Assembly: GCA_013215145.1 (NCBI GenBank)
Contig: JABSRP010000018.1
Location: 1-64,000, forward strand
Direction: 5' to 3'
DNA from: Pseudobacteriovorax sp.
GTDB lineage: Bacteria; Bdellovibrionota_B; Oligoflexia; Oligoflexales; Oligoflexaceae
Length of the DNA stretch: 64,000 nucleotides
A program made the position numbers and the translations under genes. The number at the start of each line of letters is the position of its first letter. The first letter of the stretch is position 1. Under the pieces are notes generated by a model. That model searched no databases. It saw only the letters and a list, made by a program, of their open reading frames with translations, and was not told where the DNA came from. This document shows, one piece after another, positions 45,374 to 53,922 of this stretch.

Positions 45374-46066
45374 TTAACCATCAAAAAAAGTACTGACCTT
45401 TTCGATGGGATCGCGGGTGATATTGGGGACCTTGGCATCGGCTGCGGGGTAGCCCACAGGCAGCAGCACGAAGGGCTTTTCGTTGGCATGACGGCCTAAG
45501 ATCTTATGCAAAAACCTCATGGGGCTTGGCGTATGAGTGAGAGTCGCAAGACCAGCATTGTGCAACGCTGAGATCAGCATCCCGACGGCAATGCCTACAG
45601 ACTCTTGCACGTAGTAGTGATTGACTTTAGGGTCGTTATCGTGAGCTGGGACATCCCCACCCTCTTCCCAGTGGAACATCTTGGCAAAAACAATGATCAG
45701 CCAGGGAGCCACTTCCAAGTAGCCTTTGTTTTCGTCTGTGCCTAATCGCTCTAGGGCCTTAAGCCATGAGGGTGGAAGGCGTCCGTTGTAATTTAAGGAC
45801 TCTTCCTGCTCTGCAGCCACACGGATCTGAGATTTCAGATCTTTTGAGCGGACGGCAACAAAATGCCAAGGCTGCATATGAGCTCCGTTCGGCGCGGTTC
45901 CTGCGGTTAGGATGGCATGCTCGATCACCGACCTAGGGACATCCTCATCGGAGAATTTCCGGACGGATCGTCTTTGATTCATGCGTTGATAAAATTCTTT
46001 CGCCCGTTTCTCTGGGTTGTCTAGGCGTTCTGCATTGTACGGTATAAACTTCTCGTATGGCGACAT
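45374..46066 (-). CDS. Iodotyrosine-deiodinase-like nitroreductase
   Basis: A 230-aa FMN-dependent oxidoreductase, probably a homodimer in the cytoplasm. MNQRRSVRKFSDEDVP (29-44) and TAPNGAHMQPWHFVAV (57-72) bind FMN in the nitroreductase fold. The whole sequence is closer to the iodotyrosine deiodinase (IYD) branch than to general nitroreductases: Glu89, Tyr93 and Lys114 (spacings 4 and 21) match the lid triad that binds the zwitterion of halotyrosine, and THTPSPMRFLHKILGR is also typical. Activity on halotyrosines is inferred. AAGGAG lies five bases before the ATG, just behind a palindromic operator. Confidence 0.85.
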   Translation of the reverse strand: MSPYEKFIPYNAERLDNPEKRAKEFYQRMNQRRSVRKFSDEDVPRSVIEHAILTAGTAPNGAHMQPWHFVAVRSKDLKSQIRVAAEQEESLNYNGRLPPSWLKALERLGTDENKGYLEVAPWLIIVFAKMFHWEEGGDVPAHDNDPKVNHYYVQESVGIAVGMLISALHNAGLATLTHTPSPMRFLHKILGRHANEKPFVLLPVGYPAADAKVPNITRDPIEKVSTFFDG

Positions 46067-46077
46067 ACGCTCTCCTT

Positions 46078-46095
46078 ATGTTAATACATTAACAT
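46078..46095. promoter_or_regulatory. Palindromic operator upstream of nitroreductase
   Basis: A perfect 8-bp inverted repeat ATGTTAAT-ac-ATTAACAT, 11 bp from the nitroreductase start and touching its ribosome binding site. A repressor dimer (MarR, HxlR or similar) there would block expression. No regulator gene is adjacent, so it must act in trans. Confidence 0.6.
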
Positions 46096-46277
46096 TCCAT
46101 ATTTTTAACAAAATACCAAGCACTTTTTTCGCACTTATTCAGATTAATCAGCATTTAGGCTAAGTTTTATTTTTTTATATAACATTATTAGTGAGTTAAT
46201 ACAGTTTTTCCTCGTTTTGTCTCGAATCTTCCCTTATGCTGGAGTTTTGACAACAAACCTAAGGGGTTAAAACAATC
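46096..46277. other. Intergenic region between divergent genes
   Basis: About 180 AT-rich bases presumably holding promoters for both the nitroreductase and the beta-barrel gene. Nothing more specific seen. Confidence 0.3.
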
Positions 46278-47279
46278 ATGAACGCCTTCACACGACTTGG
46301 TACCCTTGCCCTTACACTGGCGTCTGGGACTACATTTGGCAATGTTCGAGACTTCACTACCTTTAGTTTTTCTCAGGTCGCCCCTCGTGATCAAGTGACT
46401 TTTGACGTGCAAACCTTATTAGGTTCGCAGCGCACCACCATCAACGATCTGCGCTCCAATGGCGAGTCCAGTTTTTATAGCCTCTCGGGGATCTACCGCT
46501 TGTCCACCTATCTCCATGCCGGGCTGGAGTATCAAAACAACCTAACGTCAGGCATCAGCCGCGACATTTTCACCGAGACCCCTCAGGTCCCCACAGAGAT
46601 CTCCCTCAACTCGCAAAAGGAACGCGAGAGCATTGTGACGGGATTTCTTGGTTTCAGTATCCCCGTCGCTCGTGGCCGTTTTTTATTTTCCTATAGCTTA
46701 GACCAAACTACCTTGGAAGAAGAGACCATCAATCGCTTCTACAACGGCGCGACCTTAACGCGTGAGACGCGCGAGGAGTCGGACTTTACCCTAAGGCAGC
46801 ACAGATTTGGCGCCGCCTTCCGTCAGGGCAACGGGCTGCTGGGAGCGGACTTTGCCCCTAGCGCCAGGACCGGTAATGAGCTTGATCGCAACTACGCACC
46901 GCGCCTCCTCATGCTCTTTGCCAACGCCAATATTATGAGCAATATGCAGCTCGGAGCATCGGCGACTCAGCTGCGCTACGACAATCTCGACGCAGGCTTC
47001 GCTCCTCCGGCGAAAGACTACAATATCTACAAAATCGCCACCCACTATCGTTGGAGCAACAAATTCGTCTCGACTCAGTTGGCCATTCAAGACGCGCCGA
47101 TTTTCAACACCTCCGACTACCAGTACTACGATCTCAGTACCTATATAGGGATGCAGGCCAGTCGTGATTTGGAGGTTGGCGCTAGGCTTGGCTACAACTA
47201 TCTGGGGTACAAACAGGAGACTCTGACAGTGCTGACAAGGACCACTGGCTTGGGGTTAGAAGCGCGATTTCAGATGTAA
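46278..47279 (+). CDS. Outer-membrane beta-barrel protein
   Basis: A 333-aa exported protein with signal peptide MNAFTRLGTLALTLASGTTFG and a series of alternating-hydrophobic strands with aromatic girdles (FSFSQVAPRDQVTFDVQTLL, YLHAGLEYQNNLT, GRFLFSYSLDQTTLEEE, LGARLGYNYLGYKQE-like end), ending TTGLGLEARFQM. It is probably an outer-membrane barrel, exact family unknown. AAGGGG lies about eleven bases before the ATG. Confidence 0.65.
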   Translation: MNAFTRLGTLALTLASGTTFGNVRDFTTFSFSQVAPRDQVTFDVQTLLGSQRTTINDLRSNGESSFYSLSGIYRLSTYLHAGLEYQNNLTSGISRDIFTETPQVPTEISLNSQKERESIVTGFLGFSIPVARGRFLFSYSLDQTTLEEETINRFYNGATLTRETREESDFTLRQHRFGAAFRQGNGLLGADFAPSARTGNELDRNYAPRLLMLFANANIMSNMQLGASATQLRYDNLDAGFAPPAKDYNIYKIATHYRWSNKFVSTQLAIQDAPIFNTSDYQYYDLSTYIGMQASRDLEVGARLGYNYLGYKQETLTVLTRTTGLGLEARFQM

Positions 47280-47296
47280 TGGGATGAGACGAAACC

Positions 47297-47321
47297 GTCC
47301 CGAGAAACAGATTCTCGGGAC
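47297..47321. terminator. Hairpin between convergent genes
   Basis: A perfect 10-bp stem GTCCCGAGAA / TTCTCGGGAC with loop ACAGA lies 17 bases after the barrel gene and 14 bases before the end of the convergent lipoprotein gene. No T-run. Confidence 0.6.
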
Positions 47322-47334
47322 TCTATGATGGAAC

Positions 47335-48840
47335 TTAGTTCACTTTGATCAGGTCAAAGAAGACGGCGAAGAAAGCGTTTTTCTGGGTTTGCACCACCTC
47401 AAACTCGCCAGGATTGTTAGTGGCAAAGGTCATCTGAAAATGCTCTTTTGTGGGGCTGCGGTAAACCGAGATCGTGATAGACTCGTCTACTAACGAGATA
47501 TCGGCCACTGCGCCTTTCTTGGGAAGCTCTATGGAGTCTTCCGTCAGACGTTCTTTCGTCTCAAGATGAATTATGTCGAGCTCTTGGCCATCGGTTAGAT
47601 ATAGATGGGCATCTTTCACCAAGAATTTCGCATCACCTACAAGACCCAACTCGAAGATAGTAGCCACGTTGCTCTCAATATCCACTAAGATCAAACCGTC
47701 ATGATTGAGGAAAACCACAGTATCATCGTCGAGATGAACCACGCGGCCTTCTCCGTAGCCGAAACCGCTACTCACGCCACTGTCGGCATGTTCCACTACG
47801 GGAGAGGTAATACTGCCTTCTCCGTTTTCGTCGATGGAAAATTCCACCCGGTGAAGGCTGCCTTCGTAGACAAAATATAACGGACTATTTTTACTCGCCC
47901 AAGTCCCATGAAGCCGCAAATAGCGACTGCCATCAGCGCCAAACGATGCTGGTAGTGTTTCACCCAAGTCTTCATAGGGGATTTGAATGGTAGTCGGTTG
48001 ATCCTTGCCCTGAATCAAAGCATAGGACAACTCTTGCTCAGATGCTGTGAGGTCGATACCAGTGAACAGAAGATTACCATCACGATCCGCCCGAAAATTG
48101 ACCACATCGATATGAGGTGGTGTGATCAGACTAGCCTTCGGGTTAGTGCTATCGGAGATATCGATTTTCAGTACGGATTTTTTACGAGAGGCATCGAAGA
48201 CGCCAACAACGTCTCCTCCGATTGGCGCATAATCTATAGAAGAAGTGCCATAAGCATCACCACCGTGAACCAAAACAAAAAGGTATTTGCTATCTCCGTG
48301 CTCGCGATACTGGACAGCGTTTTCCGGAGTCTCGACGATATTGGCGGGAAAGTACTTATTCGGCAGTAACCATATAGCACCGGTCTGTTTGTGAACTAGA
48401 TGAGTTTCCTCATCAGCCGGATATCCGAAAAATCTGGCTTGGGCCAAGACCAAGAACTCGCCCTCAGTCTCAAATAGCAGCTGACCGCGTCGCAGCAAAT
48501 CGCTAGTCTTCTGATTGCCTTTATTCGATTCCAAGATCATCTGCACTGGGTTGGTAGGCTCAAGCTCACTATTAAAATTATACAGCTGATGATCGTGCAT
48601 CCCTACAAACTGCCCCGTAAGATCGAGACCAACTTTTTTATCGAAGGTTTCTACCTCAACGGTATTATCAACAGGAGGCTGCTCCGTTGGTACTGGCTCG
48701 ATGGGCGTCTCCACCTTGCCCAAATCGTCATCAGTAGGAGGTGTTTCCGGAGGGGTCGCATTTGATGACTTACCATCGCAAGCACTAATGGAAATGATCA
48801 AGCCGGCGAGCAAGGCTTTGCTGAGTAGGGTTTGTTTCAT
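47335..48840 (-). CDS. Large lipoprotein of unknown function
   Basis: A 501-aa lipoprotein. ATG 48840 has AAGGAG nine bases upstream, and the signal ends LIISISAC (lipidated Cys at about residue 21). A Pro/Thr-rich linker (25-60) follows, then a long beta-rich domain with propeller-like units (LLFTGIDLTASEQ, GEGRVVHLDDDTVVFLNHDG, DAKFLVKDAHLYLTDGQELD). No known family recognised, but the repeated strand pattern fits a beta-propeller on the outer membrane. Confidence 0.6.
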   Translation of the reverse strand: MKQTLLSKALLAGLIISISACDGKSSNATPPETPPTDDDLGKVETPIEPVPTEQPPVDNTVEVETFDKKVGLDLTGQFVGMHDHQLYNFNSELEPTNPVQMILESNKGNQKTSDLLRRGQLLFETEGEFLVLAQARFFGYPADEETHLVHKQTGAIWLLPNKYFPANIVETPENAVQYREHGDSKYLFVLVHGGDAYGTSSIDYAPIGGDVVGVFDASRKKSVLKIDISDSTNPKASLITPPHIDVVNFRADRDGNLLFTGIDLTASEQELSYALIQGKDQPTTIQIPYEDLGETLPASFGADGSRYLRLHGTWASKNSPLYFVYEGSLHRVEFSIDENGEGSITSPVVEHADSGVSSGFGYGEGRVVHLDDDTVVFLNHDGLILVDIESNVATIFELGLVGDAKFLVKDAHLYLTDGQELDIIHLETKERLTEDSIELPKKGAVADISLVDESITISVYRSPTKEHFQMTFATNNPGEFEVVQTQKNAFFAVFFDLIKVN

Positions 48841-49117
48841 TGCGGGAATCTCCTTGATAAACGCATGTTTGTGGGCCAACGCAAGCCATCCGGTATGTTT
48901 CCCTTTAAATTAAGGAAGTTTAGGGTTTTTAGGATCCTTTTGTGGAAAGAACACGGACGTCTTATAACAAGAAAAGCACTGAGGCTGTTTATTGCACGAT
49001 AATTTGAGTTTTTTTTCATTTTGAGGCGCATTCATGGGTCTGACCAAAATCAGATCCTTCAATAGGACTAACTCTCAGGTTATAATGAGATATCTCTCTC
49101 CACTGTGGTGAACGCTT
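48841..49117. other. Intergenic region between divergent lipoprotein genes
   Basis: About 275 bases. The stem GGGTCTGA-ccaaaa-TCAGATCC (49034-49055, with one G-T pair) is the only structure noticed, role unknown. Confidence 0.3.
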
Positions 49118-50515
49118 ATGAACCGACTGGTATTATTAACTATTTTAGCCCTCGTCAACGCCTGCAAGACTCAGACAACCCCCACAGAGTCTTCCACCGT
49201 TAAGATCGCCAGCGGGCAGATCACAAGCCAAAGGCCTGAGGTGGGGCGGGTAGGATTTGGCTGCAGCGGCACCCTAGTGGAGAACTCCAAAACCGTCCTG
49301 ACGGCTGCTCACTGTGTGGGCTACCGCAGCTGTGAGGAACCGGCTTGTGGCAAAGAGACCTTTCGTATAGATAACCGCAGCACAGAATACCGCGTGGTCC
49401 GCGTGAAGTCTTTTTTTCTAGACAGCCGCCTGACAGCGGTGCGAGATGGGCAGTGGCAGATGGGACAAAACGATATCGCCCTGCTCGAACTAGAGACCGC
49501 TATCCCACGAAGTATCGCTATACCAGCACGCATCGCCAGATCGGACCCACGATCCTCCGAAACTGTAAGTATTTTTGGTCACGGCATCACCTCACGCTGC
49601 GATACCAACCGGGGCACCAACCCAAAGCGTCGCATCACCATGAGGTTTGGCGCTGAAAACCCCTTCACCCAAACAGGAGATTCCGGTGGCCCCACATTTG
49701 ACCGCTTCGGTCAGGTGATCCGGGTGACGAGCTTTGGCAGCCCTTTAACTGGCCTATCCTTTGGCGCCTGTGTCACCTGCCGTTACGATGAGATCATGAA
49801 AGTGATCCGAGACTGGCAAGACAAGCCATGGGCAGGCTCCCTTAGCAGTAATCGCAGTAGCTGCGAGGCCTTCGATGACGACTGCCAGAGCTGCCTTGGC
49901 TATAAACAAGGTCTCAGCACCTGCTCCTACGATACTCGCACCAAGAGCTGTGCGATTCGTGGAACACTGTTTAGTGGGCCAAACATCATCAGACACCAAC
50001 TAGCCTGCACGTCCAATACTGCTCCCGAAACCATCGCTGCCTACAGCTGCGAATCAGCAGACAACTGCCGCCAATGCCTCTCGCGGTCTTGCTCGTGGTC
50101 GGCGAGAGACAACGTTTGCGTGCCCTATGATTCTAGGGCCGTGCGCGGCATCGATAACGCCAGTCGGATCTATGCCGCCGAATGCTGTGCCAGCACAGGT
50201 CAGGCTGTTTGCAATCGCAACGGCCGCTGCGAGCGCTATGAAGGCGAGAATCATCGCAACTGCTCAGCTGACTGCCGCGAGTCTATTTGTAACAATAATC
50301 TCGTGTGCGATGCGGGAGAAACCTACGATACCTGCCCCACGGATTGCCAGGTCACTCCCAGCTGCAACAACAATCGCATCTGCGAGCCGGAGGCTGGAGA
50401 ATGGTGCAAAACCTGTGGCGATTGCTCCTGCACAGCTAGTTGCAATCGGAATGGTGCCTGCGAGTCTTGGCTGGGGGAGGATGCTCACTCTTGTGAGCAG
50501 GATTGTGGAATTTAG
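49118..50515 (+). CDS. Trypsin-like serine protease lipoprotein with Cys-rich repeats
   Basis: A 465-aa lipoprotein (lipobox LALVNAC, Cys16). The S1 protease domain runs about 28-240, with catalytic His65 (TAAHC), Asp119 (QNDIALLEL) and Ser189 (TGDSGGP). The C-terminal 220 residues are Cys-rich. Four copies of a Cys module of the form C-N-x-N-x-x-C-(E/D)...GE...C-x-x-DC lie near 370-465, the first CNRNGRCERYEGE, and an irregular Cys-rich part precedes them (250-365). It is probably a surface protease with a disulfide-rich adhesion or anchor region. Confidence 0.85.
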   Translation: MNRLVLLTILALVNACKTQTTPTESSTVKIASGQITSQRPEVGRVGFGCSGTLVENSKTVLTAAHCVGYRSCEEPACGKETFRIDNRSTEYRVVRVKSFFLDSRLTAVRDGQWQMGQNDIALLELETAIPRSIAIPARIARSDPRSSETVSIFGHGITSRCDTNRGTNPKRRITMRFGAENPFTQTGDSGGPTFDRFGQVIRVTSFGSPLTGLSFGACVTCRYDEIMKVIRDWQDKPWAGSLSSNRSSCEAFDDDCQSCLGYKQGLSTCSYDTRTKSCAIRGTLFSGPNIIRHQLACTSNTAPETIAAYSCESADNCRQCLSRSCSWSARDNVCVPYDSRAVRGIDNASRIYAAECCASTGQAVCNRNGRCERYEGENHRNCSADCRESICNNNLVCDAGETYDTCPTDCQVTPSCNNNRICEPEAGEWCKTCGDCSCTASCNRNGACESWLGEDAHSCEQDCGI

Positions 50516-50657
50516 CTGTTTGGATGGATTTTCCATACTCCAGATAGTTCGGTCTTGGATTTATCAGTAACGGTAGGCACTCTATACGGAAAATTTAATC
50601 TGTATTAAGATGGTAACTCGACGAATCACTATCCAAAAAAAGTAGGGAAACGGCAAT

Positions 50658-51053
50658 ATGAAAAAACTCTATCTAGCGATGTTGTTAAGCTATGTATCTA
50701 ATCCAGCATGGGCTCAGACGGAAAACGCACAATCGACAGCAGAGCTGAAAAAAATTGTCGCCAGTCAGCAGGCAAAAATAGCAGAACAGACAAAATCCAT
50801 AGAACAATTAGAAAACGATCTGGCTAAACTCACCAGTGACCTGGCTAAATTAGCTAACTCGGTGAAAAGTAACGGGACCCAGATTACTAGCGTAAGATCC
50901 AGTCATTATACAAAAGCTCAAGCGGATGGTAGGTTTTATAGAAAAGGCTCCGTGATAAGGCTTAAAAATCAGAATACCAGCAATTGTCTGAATGGTGGAG
51001 CGCGCTCAAGTTCTTGCGGTGGCAATAGCTCTCAGAAATGGACGTTTGATTAA
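50658..51053 (+). CDS. Small secreted protein: coiled coil plus lectin-like end
   Basis: A 131-aa exported protein. The signal peptide ends PAWAQ, then comes a coiled coil (about 27-80, with LKKIVASQQAKIAEQTKSIE and heptads of Leu) and a short SSHYTKAQADGRFY segment like phage tail-fibre and adhesin sequences. The tail is SVIRLKNQNTSNCLNG and SSQKWTFD, like a single QxW repeat of ricin-type beta-trefoil lectins. It is too short for a full lectin. The N-terminal half resembles the convergent gene at 51101. Confidence 0.6.
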   Translation: MKKLYLAMLLSYVSNPAWAQTENAQSTAELKKIVASQQAKIAEQTKSIEQLENDLAKLTSDLAKLANSVKSNGTQITSVRSSHYTKAQADGRFYRKGSVIRLKNQNTSNCLNGGARSSSCGGNSSQKWTFD

Positions 51054-51100
51054 TACATCTGCGTGTCACTAAATTCCACCGCTGCCAACCGAGAGGCGGA

Positions 51101-51589
51101 CTAAAATAGCTTTCTAACGCGATAGAATCCACCTCTGGGGCTGTTATTGCCATCAGCGAATTTCCCTATAATCCTATTGCCCTCAATTTTGAATTCGTAC
51201 TTGACAACACCATAGACCTCACGCGCCCATACCTGGTTGTTTCGTTTGGAATAGTTGACAACCAATCGCGCGTAGGCATCCCGGCCAGCCCAGTTACCGT
51301 TAAAGTGCCTGATCACAACGTCCACGAGAAAGGCCCCTGGAGCATCTGGTACATTAGCGATCGTTTTAAACTGATTCGACTCAAAGAAATAGTTTTGGCC
51401 ACCAAAGGTATTTTCCTCGAGTTTTGCCGCTAAGGCGTTCAGTTTATTTTCCAACTCAGTGATCTTGGCTTGTTGACCTGCCACTACTTTTTTTAAGCTG
51501 TCCTGAGCCATCGCCGGAGCGAAGCAAATCAGACAAGTCGCTATGATAATGGTATTTAGTAAGGTATTTTGTTTGAATATTACTTTCAT
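51101..51589 (-). CDS. Secreted coiled-coil protein, paralogue of 50658
   Basis: A 162-aa exported protein with signal peptide (about 1-28, ending PAMAQ). The coiled coil LKKVVAGQQAKITELENKL matches LKKIVASQQAKIAEQ in the neighbour, so the N-termini are paralogous. The rest is a different beta-rich domain (FESNQFKTIANVPDA, VVIRHFNGNWAGRDAYARLVV, GVVKYEFKIEGNRIIGKFADG) that I cannot name. A conserved stalk carrying different heads is the simplest reading. Confidence 0.6.
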   Translation of the reverse strand: MKVIFKQNTLLNTIIIATCLICFAPAMAQDSLKKVVAGQQAKITELENKLNALAAKLEENTFGGQNYFFESNQFKTIANVPDAPGAFLVDVVIRHFNGNWAGRDAYARLVVNYSKRNNQVWAREVYGVVKYEFKIEGNRIIGKFADGNNSPRGGFYRVRKLF

Positions 51590-52025
51590 GGATCGTCCTT
51601 GGTTGAGGGTTTGTAGGTTTCCCCTTTGAAGGAGATATCGCTGATTAAATTATTGCAAGATTTTGCGAAAAAATCTTGGTTGAGTGACATCCGTTGTCAA
51701 CAGCTGCTCAATTTCATTTTCATAGCTATCTAGTTGGTCTTGGGATTTCAATCGACATCAGTGTTTGTCTTTTACGAGTATAGTCAGCGATTATTTGCTT
51801 TGAAAGCGGATGGGAACACTTCGCAATGACATATTTAGACTAAACAAACTTGCTGCACCATCAATAATTGCCAGCGCTGTATCCCATCATATTCTCTTGC
51901 AACCTATTAACATCCGAACCGTCATACACAAATGAGGTAGTTTCTAATCGGGGAGCAGTAGACGATTAGGGCTGGTCCAACGTACTTTCTACAAAAGAGA
52001 CCAAATAGCTATAAGGATAGAATTT
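51590..52025. other. Intergenic stretch, nothing recognised
   Basis: About 435 bases, including the promoter regions of the 51589 and 52026 genes. No gene, RNA or strong hairpin seen. Confidence 0.4.
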
Positions 52026-52844
52026 TTGAAGAAGGCACAGCTGATGCAGAAGCCAACCAGTAAACTGAACAATAACAGAGTCGCTAACGGACTCAAAACT
52101 TACCCTCCTTTTTACGTCTACCAACAAGCAGTCCAATCAGGTATCCAAGAGGGTGTTTGCAAAGTGCTAGCGTATAAAGGCCATAGGATTGAAATGATCT
52201 TAGCAAAGACGGGTCATTTTTTTGTATCGTTTCCTGACAATGAGCTAAGACTTTCTTCAGGTATGATACGAGACGTTGCAAACGAGATTCGAGACGCCTG
52301 TCTAAACTCAACAGTTGAGTTTAGTGGTGTCGCCTCAAATCGTTTTTCATTATTAAAAGATCTGTCGCATTATCTTACATGCACAGAATCAACCTTTATG
52401 GAGTTTCATCTTCAACCTTCCTCATCCAGGGGAATGATCGAAAAACATAGTATGACGTCGGCAAACTCTATGTCTACAGCCCTAATAGAAAAGATTTCAT
52501 CGGTATGGGGAAGTATAGAGCGCTTTCGAAAACACGACGGTATTTGGGTGGAAGGCCACAAACAGGGTCGATCTGTGGGCTGGTGTTTTAGCGGAGCCAG
52601 ATTTAAAGGTCTACACGAGGCTTCCGTTTGGGTTGACAGTAAATTTAGGAAGCAAGGTATAGCCAACATCCTAGTACAGCGATACATGGATGAACTGAGA
52701 AAACGAGGTCACGACCTGTGCTGGACATGTATGTCACATAACACGGCTTCCATTAAAATAGCGCAACGATACGAAGCGAGCTATATGAACGAACACCCTC
52801 TGATGCTAATCGATAATCAACACGTTAAATCAAAACCGTACTAA
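52026..52844 (+). CDS. GNAT acetyltransferase with N-terminal extension
   Basis: A 272-aa protein, longer than a single GNAT. The C-terminal part is a GNAT domain: ASVWVDSKFRKQGIANILVQ (acetyl-CoA loop R-K-Q-G-I-A), then CWTCMSHNTASIKIAQRYEA. The N-terminal half, about 1-150, is of unknown type. The TTG start has AAGGA eight bases upstream. Its stop overlaps by four bases the 3' end of the convergent gene at 52841. Substrate unknown. Confidence 0.75.
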   Translation: MKKAQLMQKPTSKLNNNRVANGLKTYPPFYVYQQAVQSGIQEGVCKVLAYKGHRIEMILAKTGHFFVSFPDNELRLSSGMIRDVANEIRDACLNSTVEFSGVASNRFSLLKDLSHYLTCTESTFMEFHLQPSSSRGMIEKHSMTSANSMSTALIEKISSVWGSIERFRKHDGIWVEGHKQGRSVGWCFSGARFKGLHEASVWVDSKFRKQGIANILVQRYMDELRKRGHDLCWTCMSHNTASIKIAQRYEASYMNEHPLMLIDNQHVKSKPY

Positions 52845-53431
52845 TCGCTTATATTCTTCCTCGGAAAACTATTTTGCATCTTTTCAAGTTCATCACACTT
52901 TATGGTATCGGAACCTTCTTTCCTATACACGATTCGGCAAATGGGAACCAACGAACCAATTTTCATCTGATACTTAAACTCTTCGCGCAATTCTGGAGTT
53001 ATGGCATTCATGTCCATATAATATGTACACGACTGTCTCGAGTTGCTGTTCTTTAGCGCAAGAGATCTACAATAATGCTGTAGATCTCTAATTTTGACTG
53101 AGGTCTCGAGTTTTAAGTGTGCATCAAAAGCGGGGCTTTGTTTCACTTGCTCCAATTTAATTCTATCCAGCCAATAATTTGCTTTCATTGTGAACAAATA
53201 CTTTGTCATTTGGTCCGAGATAAAAACTAGTAACAGCAAAAAAGAATAGAGAAGAAATTTTCCTTTTTTGGATAATGTTTTATACGCGAAGAATCTTCCT
53301 ATTATTTTGAATGCGAGTATGCAGATAAAGGCATAGACTAAAAAATCTACATATCTACTATAGTCTTCTATAAACCCTTTTGGTAGCCATTGATAGTACA
53401 CATCTAGCATAAAAATCCCATCCATTAACAA
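52841..53431 (-). CDS. Two-helix membrane protein, possible partner of a lost Rhs tip
   Basis: A 196-aa protein with two membrane helices (FLVYAFICILAFKIIGRFF at about 29-47 and LLYSFLLLLVFISDQMT at about 60-76) and a soluble C-terminal part with four Cys (about 80-196). Not recognised. It lies downstream, in the same direction, of a decayed Rhs-core fragment (53721-53804), so it may be the immunity-like partner of a third cassette. That is inference from position. Confidence 0.5.
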   Translation of the reverse strand: MLMDGIFMLDVYYQWLPKGFIEDYSRYVDFLVYAFICILAFKIIGRFFAYKTLSKKGKFLLYSFLLLLVFISDQMTKYLFTMKANYWLDRIKLEQVKQSPAFDAHLKLETSVKIRDLQHYCRSLALKNSNSRQSCTYYMDMNAITPELREEFKYQMKIGSLVPICRIVYRKEGSDTIKCDELEKMQNSFPRKNISD

Positions 53432-53720
53432 GGGAACTTATGGCATTCACACATACAACATACATATTCTTATAATCTACCACCAAAGCCGCTGGATGGG
53501 TATCCTAGCAGTGGGTTACTCATCTGATCGTTAGGGCTTGAGGTCAGATGCTTTGTCTAGATTTAGTTAGCTTCGATGTTGGAACACTCATCGTGAAGAA
53601 TTCTCTTGATTATCAGTGTCGTCCAGTTTTCGTTGGTCTTTCCCATTCTTTTAGCTTCGAGCCATTGATTGATTACTTTTGATTAGAAGACAGTTTCCGT
53701 TAGACAGAAAGCTTACTATA
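53432..53720. other. Non-coding remnant between Rhs fragment and 53431 gene
   Basis: About 290 bases with no reading frame. By position it could be the decayed variable tip of a third Rhs cassette, but no sequence homology shows this. Confidence 0.3.
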
Positions 53721-53804
53721 CTTTGATGAAGTTAAATCTTTGGTTATCACCTGGTTGACACCAGTAGCGACTTAGTTCGTCATTACGTCCCCCAACGCTT
53801 TCAA
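53721..53804 (-). pseudogene. Decayed Rhs-core fragment
   Basis: These 84 bases align with 57370-57453, inside the Rhs gene at 56384-62086, with about nine mismatches. On the minus strand the fragment still reads NDELSRYWCQPGDNQRFNF in frame, against SDELSRYWYQPGDNQRFNV in the full gene, before two stops. It is the remains of a third Rhs core. Confidence 0.8.
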
Positions 53805-53890
53805 ACTGATATCAGAGAGGTTGTACACCCGATAAGTCACCTATCCGACCTACCACCTCACAACCCAATCTGAAGGGGACGGTTATACCT

Positions 53891-53911
53891 CTAGGGAAAA
53901 CTATTCCCTAG
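53891..53911. terminator. Hairpin after the orphan Rhs tip cassette
   Basis: CTAGGGAA-5-TTCCCTAG lies 12 bases past the 78-aa gene, without a T-run on the minus strand. It possibly ends the Rhs-locus transcript. Confidence 0.4.
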
Positions 53912-53922
53912 GGTTTATAAAG

